A stretch of DNA of 64,000 nt from Sepioteuthis lessoniana (taxonomy: Eukaryota; Mollusca; Cephalopoda; Myopsida; Loliginidae): the NCBI GenBank assembly GCA_963585895.1, contig OY757907.1, positions 107,568,512 through 107,632,511 of the forward strand, given 5' to 3'. A program made the position numbers and the translations under genes. The notes beneath the pieces were generated by a model. The model made no database searches, was not told the DNA's origin, and worked only from the letters and a program-made list of their open reading frames with translations. Numbering within the stretch: position 1 is the first letter of the stretch; each line of letters begins with the position of its first letter. Of the stretch, positions 22,397-32,916 are shown piece after piece.

Positions 22397-22612
22397 TAGA
22401 AATTTAGCAATTAAAACATTTGTTTCGATATAAAACTGTACATGTAATGAGGTGAAGAAAACACACCACACAAATTGTTTTTGTTAATGAGTTTGCAATG
22501 ATAACCTGAAAATGATAAATGAGTATTATCTCTTTTTTATATGTATATGTTATATGTATCTCTCTCTCTCTCTCCCTCTCTCATATACATGTAACTAGAG
22601 CAGATGAACTTG

Positions 22613-22654
<42 letters not shown>

Positions 22655-22655
<1 letters not shown>

Positions 22656-23560
22656 GAGGATCATTAAATAAGTTTCCAGACTTTTTTCGTATAGGCACTT
22701 TTATTGATGGTACACACATGAAACTCTAGTCCCCTTCGAAGTAATCTCCTCCGGCTGCAATGCACTTGTTCTACCAATCCAACAACTTCTGGAACACCCC
22801 ATGGAAGACCTTTTGTGTGACTGGTCAATGAGCTTCATCACAGCCTCTTTCATCTCCTCAATTGTCTCTTAACAAAAGCCTCTGAGCTTAGGGAATAGCC
22901 AAAAGTCACAGGGAGCAAGGTCTGAACTATAGGGAGGCTGAGGAACTGTTTTGATGCCCATCTTGGTCAAATAGTTTGTGACAAGGATGGAGATGTGGGC
23001 TGGTGCATTGTCCTGGTGGATACTGACCCAATTTGAAGAGTGCAGGCCTCTTCCGATGGAATCTTTTTCCTGAACTCCCTTAAAACCCCAACATAGTAAC
23101 CCTAATCCTAACCCTTTGGTCAATCAACTCTTGTGTATTGACTTCCTTACTCCTCCCACACATCTCATCATCCATCACAGACTCTCTGCCTTCCTTGAAT
23201 CTCTTATGCCACCCAAAAACTGATGCTTGATTCATGCAAGACAGTCCAAAAGTAGTCTGAAGTATTCCATACGTTTCTGTGGTATTTTTTCCAAGTTTAA
23301 AACAGAATTTTATTGCATATCATTCTTTTAAAGTGTCCTCACATCCTGATTTCATTTTTGAAATTCACCAGCTGTGATAATCAGGCTTTAGTAGGGTGTA
23401 TTCCAATTCCTGTTGTAGCTGTTCATTTGAACCTGAACTCATAAAAATTGGTCAGTCATCTCATAAGATGTATAGTAATAATACACTGAATTTTCAAGAG
23501 TCTATGACAAATTTAAATGCCTGAACAAAAAAAGGCTGGAAACTTATTGAAGGCACCACA
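22655..23560 (-). mobile_element. Mariner-type DNA transposon, internally deleted
   Basis: The inverted ends share AATAAGTTTCCAG(A/C)C (22667 and, reversed, about 23535-23548), with TA at both flanks. The minus strand encodes, from 23390 to 23120, KFCFKLGKN, GLSCMNQASVFGWHKRFKEG and RESVMDDE (N-terminal DNA-binding part). At 22869-23123 it encodes VSIHQDNAPAHISILVTNYL, KTVPQPPYSSDLAPCDFWLF and PKLRGF (catalytic D region and following motif), then the C-terminus toward 22700. Length ~906 bp compared with ~1.3 kb for intact mariners. The central part with the first catalytic Asp is missing, so it is non-autonomous. Confidence 0.92.
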
Positions 23561-23584
23561 TATGTCTCTGAGTCTAGACTAATG

Positions 23585-23691
23585 CTTGGAGCCTGACAAA
23601 AGAGTCAAATGAGGATTAAATATCTATCTCTATGTACATACACATCTCACTCACTCTCTCTCCGCTCACACACACACACACATATACACAC

Positions 23692-23722
<31 letters not shown>

Positions 23723-23889
23723 TAGTGCACATATGTCTGTGAATTTGTGTGTGTGTGTACAAGGCTGGATCAATGTCAGTAGCCTGACAGTGTTAGAATG
23801 AGAATTAAATATCTATCTTTTGGTTTACGCACATCTGTCTCTCTCTTTGTCTCACTGTAATTCACACACTCTCTTATATACATATATAT

Positions 23890-23925
<36 letters not shown>

Positions 23926-24160
23926 CAGATGTGTGTTTACATATGTGTGTGTGTGTGTGTTCATGTCTTGATCTTTAGTGATGAAATAAAGATTTACATT
24001 TCTCTATATATACAGATTTTGCTCACTCTCTATCTCTCTCATACACGTATATATAAAATGTGTGTGTGTGTGGGTATAATTTTAGATCAATGCCTGTTGC
24101 CTGAAACATTGATAAAATGAGGATTCTCTCTATATATGCACACACGTTTCTCTCACTCAC

Positions 24161-24220
<60 letters not shown>
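23585..24220. repeat. Compound tandem repeat, ~190-bp units with CT/CA/TA tracts
   Basis: AGCCTGACA...GAGGATTAAATATCTATCT at 23590 recurs as AGCCTGACAGTG...GAGAATTAAATATCTATC at 23782, and TTGCCTGAAACATT...ATGAGGATTCTCTC appears at about 24095. Each is followed by CTCTCT, CACACA and TATATA tracts, and GGATCAATG / GATCAATG precedes two of the units. Confidence 0.8.
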
Positions 24221-24222
<2 letters not shown>

Positions 24223-24317
24223 AAACAAGCTCATCTGTGTATCTGTACAAGCCTGTCACAGTTATTTGGTATATTTTGGTCTGAAATTTTCCTGGTATAT
24301 TGTTGAAAGATGCTATA

Positions 24318-24845
24318 GCATAATGGGGGCTGTAGAATACATTGACTGCATCTCTGCAGAGAGGTAAAACTGCAACAACAAGTGTCCTGGATATGATTTT
24401 AAACAATCTGATGGTGAAGTTACAGTGATGCTGGAGCTTTGGGGAATGGAGAGTACCCCATCATTACCATTGCTCCCAGGTCCAGTTTGGTGTGGAATGG
24501 TAGCACCTGATTGGGTCCTATCTATGGGTCTAATAGAACTATTTGATAGTTAAACTGTCTGCAAACAAATGACTTATGCTAAATTGAATTGATAGAAATA
24601 GAACAGTTTGATCCTTTAACAAATGACTGATGTTTAATTGAAGTGTTAGTTATACATAGCAATCCTTGGAGCCATTTAACTTTGTTGACTCATGCTAAAT
24701 TGAATTGTTAAAAATAGAACTGTTGGATCATCTGAGTATCAACAAAAAGGGTTTACAAATCATATATTTAATATATATGTAAAAACAGGATTAGGCATTA
24801 AATAACCAACAACGGTTGATATGCCATAAAACCAAACCAAACCAA
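24318..24845 (+). mobile_element. Family A copy A9
   Basis: GGGGGCTGTAGAATACATTG, CTGCAGAGAGGTAAAACTGC, CTGGAGCTTTGGGGAATG, GCACCTGATTGGGTCCTATC; tandem segments; tail TTAGGCATTAAATAACC, GGTTGATATGCCATAAAACC, AAACCAAACC. Confidence 0.9.
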
Positions 24846-24849
24846 AAGA

Positions 24850-25635
24850 TGCCTTATTATTAGCTACTGTTCAAAATAAGAATAGAATTGTTTAGTGACA
24901 GTTAATGATGATCTCAAAAGCTTTCCAGCATAGACAATACCAGGTAACCTTGCTTTTACCAAATAAATATGCAATAAATTTTCTTTAGCTATAATTTTTT
25001 ACTGACTGTTTTTATTTGAAAGATTTCTGCTATTGATTGCAGGCAGGATGAAAATGATTAGAACTCATTGCAGGAAGTGTTCTGTAGTTTAGGAATGAAA
25101 TTTGTCTGGTACTTTTCTTTGCCACAATCAATTAATCATGACCAGTGCTTTCTCTTGATAAGAAAAGACAATAGACAAATCACTAAGAATGAGAATTGGT
25201 CAGGTAGTGAATGCTTGCTAACAGACAGGGTATTGATTAACCCTTTCTTATTTCAATTTATTGTGAGTGCTAGACAATAAATCCATTTTCTGAGAATGCT
25301 GAGAAATAGATGAATTACCTTTAAAGTGTGTTCAGAAGATGAAGCACCTCTTGTTTTCAGAATTAATTTCACTCACTTTAACTATCTTACTATGAGCATA
25401 ATTATTTAGGAATGTCTTTCTATTTCTGCTAAGTGGTCCAGCCACTTTATTTAATTTGTATGTGGATTTAATAAGCATCTGAAGATTCTCAATGATAAAT
25501 TTTACATAATTCATATAAGTAGATAAAATGATCCTACTTCAGTAAATGAGAAAAATAACACTTAAGGCTCTAGTGGTTTGCATAATTTTTTTTTTTTTGC
25601 ATAATCTTAAATAACCACTTTATGATAGTATTTTC
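24850..25635. other. No recognisable gene
   Basis: The 70-codon frame at 25068-25280 (+) has a fairly mixed composition but no known motif, splice context or partner exon. The rest is AT-rich with a poly-T at about 25590. Confidence 0.4.
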
Positions 25636-25639
25636 ATTG

Positions 25640-25880
25640 AACCTGTTGGTGGTACCATGAATATGCTGAGTATAATTCTGGCAGAGAAGTAAGACCTATT
25701 CCTCCAAAACAAAAGGAGAGTCCTAAATATGGCACTAAACTGCCTCCAGGGTTGAGGCTTCAGTTCTGGAGCTCAAGAAAGTATGAAGTCACCTCTCCAT
25801 AGTGATTACTCCCAGGTCCATTCTGACTAAGAGAGATAGTACCTGTTAGGAGTCCCATCTATGAGTACGATAAATCTGTT
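25640..25880 (+). mobile_element. Family A copy A10, head only
   Basis: CAGAGAAGTAAGACCTATTC, GGCACTAAACTGCCTCCAG, CTCCCAGGTCCATTCTGAC and TCCCATCTATGAGTACG match the Family A head. Tandem block and tail are missing. Confidence 0.65.
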
Positions 25881-26004
25881 GAAGATAATGTCTAAAATGA
25901 ACTTGGACCTCATTGTTTCTTAAACCATTAATATTGCTAGTTAGTATGAAATGTTTATCTGTTTAGAATGATAGGGAAGATAAATTTTTGTACTGAATAT
26001 AAAC

Positions 26005-26268
26005 TAAGTAAAGTTGACAATCATAGTCTAGGGCAACCCGAAGGCATGCTTTTCATTAGCTACTACACGGAAGGGCTGAGGAGGGTGCAACTCCTTTCGC
26101 TGGATTGATCCACTTTACCCTTGATTTCTATCTTATTATGCTGAGTGTTAAGCAAGGTTACATCAAGTACCATTTTTTGAGTCTTTGGCATGACTTGACC
26201 TGGGATTGAACCCTGGCCTTCCTGGCCATTGGCAAACACTCTACCCACTTGACCAATGGTCCGAAGAA
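26005..26268 (-). repeat. SINE-D copy
   Basis: + strand: AGTAAAGTTGACAATCATAG, CTACTACACGGAAGGGC, CTCCTTTCGCTGGATTG, AGTGTTAAGCAAGG, CATTTTTTGAGTCTTTGGCA, GACCTGGGATTGAACCCTGG (B-box complement) and a head ending ACCAATGGTCCG. Confidence 0.85.
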
Positions 26269-26289
26269 TATTATTTTAAAACTGACTTT

Positions 26290-26390
26290 GGCTTAAAATA
26301 ACATAACAAGAGTTGACATGCCATAAAACTTTGTTAGATTTTGTATCTAACAAAGTTTTATGGCATGTTAACTCTTGTTAGGTTATTACC
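26290..26390. repeat. Two shared retroposon tails in inverted orientation
   Basis: 26297-26338 pairs with 26346-26387 almost perfectly around a 7-base loop. Each arm is the A/SINE-B tail module (ACAAGAGTTGACATGCCATA and AAACTTTGTTAGA). No element body flanks either arm. Confidence 0.85.
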
Positions 26391-26519
26391 AAAACTAATA
26401 CTAGCTTCTTTATTGTTATAGGATAATCTTAAGAGTCATCATGAATAATAATAATACTGGAAAATAGTTCTATGTAATTTGTATATAGAGGAATAGGATG
26501 AAAATATAGTAAGAATCTA

Positions 26520-26760
26520 AACCGGGCTATTGGTCCGGGAGACCAGGGTTCACTCCCAGGTCGAGTCACACCAAAGGCTTACAAAATGGTACTTAATGCC
26601 ACCTTGCTTAACACTCAGCATTTTAAAGTAATGATCAAGGGTAAAGTGGAGCAATCCAGGGAATGGAGTAGACTCTCCCCTACACCTTGGTGTTGTAGCT
26701 TTTGAAAAGGGAGCCTTTGGGTCACCCTCAACTAAGGTCAATTAAGAATAAATGACAAAT
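26520..26760 (+). repeat. SINE-D copy
   Basis: Head GGGCTATTGGTCCGGGAGAC with GGGTTCACTCCCAGG (B-box-like), then CACCAAAGGCTTACAAAATG, ATGATCAAGGGTAAAGTGGA, CCTACACCTTGGTGTTGTAG and GGGTCACCCTCAACTAAGGT. Opposite in orientation to the copy at 26005-26268. Confidence 0.85.
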
Positions 26761-27204
26761 TTTATTTAATCTATGGGAATAAATAAAATGTTCTTACTTC
26801 ATTAAAGAGAATGATTAAAAACAAAAAGCAGTTATCATATTACATAGTAATCATCTCCCATTACCAGTGAGCCAAGTGCTCTACTGTATGATGGACAACA
26901 AAATATTAATTGTGAGAACTGTTGAGGTAGATGTTAGAAATAGTCAAACTCTAGACTTGGGGATTTTTTAAAAGGTCAGTCAGTTATCCGGAAAGTGACA
27001 AGTCATAACCTAAATTTCAGGGCTAAGCAAAATCATCTCCCTCCCACTGGGAGTTGGCTATGATTTATCAAAGAATAGGACTTTCTTTGATCTACTCAAA
27101 AATACCTATTTACGTCTTTTTTTGAAACCTGTCAAGAGGAAAATTTTCACACCAGCAATAAAGTGAGTGAGATTTTTATGTGACCACTTGTCTGGTTTTT
27201 TTTC

Positions 27205-27470
27205 TTCATATGAACAACCTTATATCATTATTATCTCTTAATCTCATCTTTGTCTCCACAAACTTTCTTCAAGATGACTGGAATACTAGGATCATTTATA
27301 TAGCAAATATGTATATCTTAGTGTTCATTTATTTAGGCTAAATTCTGCAAAAACAATTCATACTAAACAAACATTTTAGATATTGATTTCCTCAGAGGAT
27401 TTTTATTCTCAAATTCTTAACTAATTGTAAGTAAATAATGGCAAAACATTCTTTGTATTTAACTAACTAA

Positions 27471-27514
<44 letters not shown>

Positions 27515-27780
27515 TGTGCCTCAGAAGCTGTATAGCAGCTCATTATATATATCGTAGTGAGGTTTACCTATATATTTCAAAGGAAAAGTTTTCATGTTTG
27601 AAATATTCATATGAACAACCTTATATCATTATCATCACTTAATCTCATCTTTGTCTCCTCAAACTTTCTTCAAGATGACTGGAATACTATGATCATTTAT
27701 ATAGCTACCAAAACTGTGTTGTCACCCTGGTGGTGCCTGATGAGGCTAGGGTATTGCACATGCTTTCACATGTTGTATGA

Positions 27781-27825
<45 letters not shown>

Positions 27826-27920
27826 TGTGCCTCGGAAGCTGTATAGCAGCTCATTATATATATCGTAGTGAGGTTTACCTATATATTTCAATGGAAAGGT
27901 TTTTATGTTTGAAATATTGC
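27205..27920. repeat. Local tandem duplication with (TA)n in each unit
   Basis: Block 27207-27305 (TCATATGAACAACCTTATAT to GATCATTTATATAGC) recurs at 27608-27707. Block 27512-27607 (CTTGTGCCTCAGAAGCTGTA onward) recurs at 27822-27918. The order is P1-Q1-P2-Q2, with P-Q spacing about 305 and 214 bp. A (TA)n tract precedes each Q block. The copies differ at few positions, so the event is fairly recent. Confidence 0.9.
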
Positions 27921-27959
27921 AGAATACAGGATAAATGCTAAAGCAAATACTATTTTAAT

Positions 27960-28400
27960 GAAACACATTGAAATTATAAATAATTTTATTATAAATGAGA
28001 AGATGAGTTATAATGGTTGAATGATCATCCATCAATTTTGGCATGATGACCATTAGTATCTTTGTATAATTTAAATCATTCAATAACATTTCAAGATTTG
28101 GGAGACTGAGTATATGTGATGCTACTGCTGAGTGAAGAGACAGGCATAGATTCTCATTAATGATTTGCCTTACAGCCTTCACGTTATCTTCTGTCACGCA
28201 TGGTCAGCTACTTCTCCTTTCATCATGTGCAGAAACCTTTTGTCTTCACAAGTTTATGTATCATCTTATCTGCTGGTCCTGCTTTGTGGAATTTCTTTTC
28301 CAACTTATTTCTGCTTTCACTGCACTTCTTTCCTTGGATTTGCCAGATGATTATTTTTACATGCTCCTCTATATTCATCTTCAGGGTCTGCAAAAGATGA
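27960..28400 (-). mobile_element. Mariner/IS630-like transposase N-terminal relic
   Basis: Minus-strand reading has IIIWQIQGKKCSESRNKLEK, GPADKMIHKLVKTKG and, in the frame 27955-28197, TEDNVKAVRQIINENLCLSL. 'VTEDNVKAVRQ' followed by 'ENP.LS' is a common helix-turn-helix linker of mariner/IS630-type transposases. Several stops interrupt it and the catalytic region is absent. Plus-strand frames at 28160-28408 are the opposite-strand shadow. Confidence 0.65.
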
Positions 28401-28401
28401 A

Positions 28402-28480
28402 TATATAAATTAAATCATTTTCATTAAAGTAGTACATGACATATAAATTAAATCATTTTCATTAAAGTAGTTCCTGACAT
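28402..28480. repeat. Tandem duplication of ~39 bp
   Basis: ATATAAATTAAATCATTTTC plus ATTAAAGTAGTACATGAC occurs at about 28402-28440 and again immediately, with CC replacing an A/A pair, at 28441-28480. Confidence 0.9.
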
Positions 28481-28575
28481 AATGTCTGCTGTTGATGTTC
28501 TACATTTTACAAAGTATTCATTGAAATTAAAGTTTGTATGATAAGAGACAACTTTAAATGAAATTAGAAACAACT

Positions 28576-29025
28576 AGAAATGCAGTTTCTTCCAAGCAGC
28601 GATCATGTCAATACCACTATATGGATGCACTACATGGACGCTAACTAAACAAATGGTGAAAAAGCATGATGGCAACTACACAAGAATGCTGCAAGCAATA
28701 TGGAACAAGTCCTGGAGGCAGCACCCCACAAAGTAGCAGCTGTACGGTCACTTACCACCCATCATGAAAACTATCAAACTTAGATTAACCAGACATGTGG
28801 GACACTGCTGAAGAAGTAGGGACGAGCTCATAAGTGATATACTCCTGTGGACTCCTTCACATGGATGAGCAAAGGCAGGATGACCTGCTCGAAACTACAT
28901 ACAGTAGCTCTTTGCCAATACGGGATGGAGCCCTGAAGACCTGCCAGAAGCAATGGACGATGGGGGGGGTGACAAGAGAGGGTCAGGGATATCCATGCTG
29001 ATGGTGTGACATGATGTCATGATAA
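28576..29025 (+). mobile_element. RTE-like LINE, 3' end fragment
   Basis: Begins at MQFLPSSDHVNT-type sequence equivalent to the FFQAAVVS motif and runs through LNKSWRQHP-, YGHLPPIMKT- and RHAGHC-equivalent stretches (for example GGCAACTACACAAGAATGCT and CCCATCATGAAAACTATC), ending GTGATAATG-like. Stops and a G-run expansion at about 28965 mark decay. It is closest to the copy at 16461-17055, sharing ATGGATGCACTACATGGA. Confidence 0.85.
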
Positions 29026-29244
29026 TGAAACTGCTAAAACATTAAATAGCAGATATTTTGTAAAAATGATACTCAATGTATTTTTTCTAAATAATTCATG
29101 TAAAGTATTTTTTATATGTGAATGTGAACTAATAATTATCTGTACTTTTGATGTAACTTTAATAGAACAGTACAGTAAAGAAAATATAAATGGACTTAAT
29201 CACTGCAGATAATATATGATATTCACCAGTACTTTGAGAATGTA

Positions 29245-29400
29245 TAACTGCACCTGAATCTCAGCACAGGCTTTTGAAAGTTTATATGGAAAACTAGCAG
29301 TTACCCATACTGCAGGTCTCTCCTCTTTATAACTGTAATGTTGTCCATGGGAAGGGCAATGTGCTGTACAATTTAGCATTAGTGTTCACACTGAAGTTCA
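29245..29400. repeat. Unnamed repeat family G, copy 1
   Basis: Blocks CAGGTCTCTCCTCTTTATAA, AATGTTGTCCATGGGAAGGG and GTGCTGTACAATTTAGCATT recur, diverged, at 32195-32345 (CAATATTGTCCAAGGGAAGG, TGCTATAGAATTTGGCATTA). Unclassified short dispersed repeat. Confidence 0.55.
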
Positions 29401-29749
29401 AATCACTGGATTGTCTGAGTCACTCGAGCTCTGAGATTTTGTTGCTGATTTTTTATTACAGTGTTATTATTGACAAATATTTGCTTAGTTTGGCACATTG
29501 GTCTCAGGTTGTTTTTTGTACCTGTTTTTCCAAATTAGTTACTCATCTTAGTATAAAGCAGGTTTGTTGCTGCTTAACTTTGGTGATAAACTAAAGAGAA
29601 GTGCTTTCTGCATGACAAGAATAAATGAATTGTTGGTTATAATTAAAGTGAAATTAAGATTTTATCATAGACATAAAAATAAATGAAACCATTTGCATCT
29701 CCATTGTGTTATCACTATGATCTTACACCCTATCTTTCTCCTTTCCTCA

Positions 29750-30275
29750 CTACCTCACTTCCATTCTTCTTTCCTCTTAACCTTACTTTCATTCTTCTTT
29801 CCTGCCTACCTCTCTTCCACCCTTCTTACCTTAACCCCTTGTTTCCCTTATTCTTTCTTCTCTCCTATGCTTTCATTCTTCTTTCCTTTCTACCTCACTT
29901 CCATTCTTCTTTCCTCTCACTCTCTCTCACTTCCATTCTTCTTTCCTCTCTCTCTCTCTCTCACTTTCATTCTTCTTTCCTCTCTACCTCACTTCCATTC
30001 TTCTTTCCTCTCTACCTCACTTCCATTCTTCTTTCCTCTCTCTCTCTCTCTCACTTCCATTCTTCTTTCCTTTCTACCTCACTTCCATTCTTCTTTCCTC
30101 TCTACCCCACTTCCATTCTTCTTTCCTCTCTCTCTCAATTCCATTCTTTTTTCCTCTTTCTCTCACTTCCATTCTTCTTTCCTCTCTACCTCACTTCCAT
30201 TCTTCTTTCCTCTCTACCTAACTTTTATTCTTCTTTCCTCTTTACCTCGCTTTAATTCTTCTTTCCTGTCTACCT
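29750..30275. repeat. Polypyrimidine minisatellite, 28-bp type unit
   Basis: Repeats of CTTCCATTCTTCTTTCCTCT plus CTACCTCA (28 bp) with interspersed (CT)n variants. One strand is almost purely C+T. Open frames of 190 and 264 codons rich in Ser, Leu, Phe and Pro result from the repeat. Such tracts favour triplex (H-DNA) structure. Confidence 0.92.
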
Positions 30276-30978
30276 CTCATCAGTACTGTCTGCTGCTTCT
30301 TCATTCCTTTGCTAGAATTTTCACTTCTTTTTTTTTTTTGTCCAACTTTCTTATTTTCCTCAGCCTTTCACATTATTTTCTTCCATCTTTTCTTTGTAAA
30401 ACTAAATCTTGTTATGAATATTTCTTAAATAAAAGAATAAGGGCCACCTTTAGTAAATCCAGGGTTGAATTTCTACAATTTATATAAACAATTAGAAGAG
30501 AGAAAAATGAAAAAGTGATGACTTTAGCACATGAAAGAAAGTAGACAATGCTTATTCTTGTTTTAAAATATTTTTCAATCAGTCACTCTTATATCTTTGC
30601 AAATAAAGGTTTTTTTTTTTAATGATGGAAATATATATCATGCTGGTTCCTGATTGCTTTCACAATTTCTTCAGTCAGTATATCTCTGGTATTTGTTTTA
30701 TCAAGTTCAAAATAATGAAAGGTTAAGTTATTTTGAAAGGTTTTGAATTTGATACATGAAAAAACATGACCAGCGGTATATCACCTGAATGGCATTTTCA
30801 TATTTAATAATAGAATCAGAAACATGTTATTTCTTAAGAAAAACACAAGGAAGGTATTCCTTGATTATATTAATGTGTATCAAAGTATTTTTATTTATTT
30901 ACAGACCTTTAATCCAAATCTTAGTGCTTGTATTGGATAGCCCACCCATGAAGATGTATGTTGATTTTTTATTAATGT

Positions 30979-31008
<30 letters not shown>

Positions 31009-31017
<9 letters not shown>

Positions 31018-31475
31018 GATCATTTAATAAATAAGGTGAATTTTGCCTAAAGAGTTGGCAACAGGAAGCACTGTTCACAGATACACCATTTTCAAGGAAA
31101 TTGATATTGATTGATCTTTTCTTATCTCAGATCACTGTGCCCAAGACTTTTTCTTTAACTGAGAGTCAATGTTTTAACTCTATTGATTGTCTTTCAGTTC
31201 AGGCTCACACTAGTTGCAAAGCTATTTTCAGCTCGCTCATTTGTAAAAAGTGTTTTGATGGAAACATGCTTTTTCATACACATCACGCATTCTTCTTTAA
31301 ATTTCATATGGTTTGCACTTCTTAGCCAACAAAAATTTAATGACAGACTTCTGTTCAAGCCTGGAGAATTCTGTTTCATTTGACAGCTTACATTTATTCA
31401 AAAAGTTTTGAAAAAATATATTTTGCTTTTTAAAAAACTTTCCCCTAATTTATTAAATAACTCTTGTACATATAA
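31009..31475. mobile_element. Mariner-like non-autonomous relic, second copy
   Basis: Follows (TA)n. The left end GGATCATTTAATAAATAAGG and right end CTAATTTATTAAATAACTCT form imperfect inverted termini. The block CCAACAAAAATTTAATGACA and ACTTCTGTTCAAGCCTGGAG matches 2085-2130, and the right end (TTTGCTTTTTAAAAAACTTT) matches 2255-2280. It contains 60-75 codon frames with no recognisable domain. Confidence 0.5.
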
Positions 31476-32194
31476 TATTTACATACACCATTCAGATAAG
31501 TTTCATTTGCTTCATTTTTTATTGAGGCCAATTCCCAAATTATGTCTACAAAGATGCTGACTGGCATATTTCTTTAGTCTTTCCTTCTCCAATCACCAAA
31601 AAGAAGATAAGTTATGCCTGATAGCTAATTTCATGTAAGTATCTAAAGACGAACTTTGTTTTCATTATATTATTAACTTTGTCGGATATATCTTATCAGT
31701 CTAAATAATATTCAGCTGAACTCTTTGATTCAAATTTTATGATATCTGCAAAAATTGAGATTTTGCCAATTTCAAGACATTATCTTAAACTAGGCATGAA
31801 AACTGCTGAAGCTGCTCAAAGTATTTACAGAAATGAAAGGAGAATAACTGACCATACTACTCTAAACTGCTTTAAGCAATTAAATGTCAATGTCTTGTTC
31901 CATGAGATAAAGTTCAAAATTGGACAAATATCAGCTGTCAAGTTTGATTCTTTAAAATGCAAAGTAAAAAAGAGACTAACCACCAGCATCTGAAAAATTG
32001 ATAAAAGAAGGGAGTATTTCAAAATATCATCTTTATAGCATTGCATAAGCTTAAAAAAGCATGTTTAAAAAAGTGTACTTGAGAAGTTTCCCATGAACTG
32101 TGACTTGATATAAAAGAATGGAAATGCTTTTAAGACAAAAAAATATTTTTAACTATATATAGAGACATCTATTAGTCAGTTGAGACACTGGATC

Positions 32195-32345
32195 TGTACT
32201 CAGATATCAGTATAGGGGTGATCTTGGTCATATGGAACAGCAACAGTTGCCTATAAAACAGGTTTCACCTCTCTTCTCAACACCAATATTGTCCAAGGGA
32301 AGGGCTAAGTGCTATAGAATTTGGCATTATTGTCATCACAGGAAT
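32195..32345. repeat. Unnamed repeat family G, copy 2
   Basis: Partner of 29245-29400. Also has GTTGCCTATAAAACAGGTTT before the shared region. Confidence 0.5.
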
Positions 32346-32379
32346 ACCAGAATGTTGAAGATTATACTGACACCAGCTT

Positions 32380-32535
32380 TGGTTTAGAATTCATTTTTCT
32401 CCTAGACTAGTTGCCTTATCAAGGCCAGAGAGCCAGTCTGCCCTACTATTTGACCCATTGCCAGAAGAAAAACAGATTTAAGGACATTAGCAGAAACAGG
32501 AATGCAAACAGCCATGTCAAGAATTTGAAATAAGC
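32380..32535 (-). repeat. SINE-C copy, partial
   Basis: + strand: TTAGAATTCATTTTTCTCCT, AGACTAGTTGCCTTATCAAG, CAGTCTGCCCTACTATTTGA. The head end is decayed after 32470. Confidence 0.65.
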
Positions 32536-32567
32536 TTGCTGATAATCATTTTACTATTCATGCTTGC

Positions 32568-32599
<32 letters not shown>

Positions 32600-32602
<3 letters not shown>

Positions 32603-32916
32603 CATCCACAGACAGACCTGTTTCGTTCTATCAGAACTCTTCAGTGTGGCTAGACAGGCTAGATTCCCGAACCTGGGATCGAAACCCGGTTAACTCAAAC
32701 GACAATCCAAGATTCTACTACTCAGCCATGAGGAAACTAGTGCAAGCAAAGGAAATTTAAATGCTTATGTATCACATTTATTTTTGTTTACATATATCCA
32801 CTTAATGGCTACCAAGAGCTCGATTCATATGAAGAGCCTTGCATTATGCTAGTGGCAACCATTTACTCCCCTCGCTAGAGAGCTCAACACTACAGGGGTA
32901 GGGGAGCATATATATT
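32600..32916 (-). repeat. SINE-E full composite copy
   Basis: Begins after (TA)n with GTCATCCACAGACAGACCTG and CTTCAGTGTGGCTAGACAGG, then GGGATCGAAACCCGG (B-box complement) and CTCAGCCATGAGG (A-box side). It continues into the reversed 5' module (TGGCTACCAAGAGCTCG, AGCCTTGCATTATGCTAGTG, GAGAGCTCAACACTACAGGG), ending near (TA)n. The order mirrors 19196-19521. Confidence 0.85.

Noticed and set aside
23097-23115. Interstitial telomere marking a chromosome fusion
   Set aside because: Only about three units, located inside a mariner; a repair filler or amplified deletion junction is more likely.
25068-25280. Possible host exon (70 codons, plus)
   Set aside because: No known motif or conserved context. 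The length is within chance for this amount of sequence.
28160-28408. Membrane protein-like plus-strand frames of 61-82 codons
   Set aside because: They are the opposite strand of a transposase relic whose minus-strand reading has family motifs.
29683-30487. 190- and 264-codon Ser/Leu/Phe-rich frames
   Set aside because: By-products of the polypyrimidine minisatellite.
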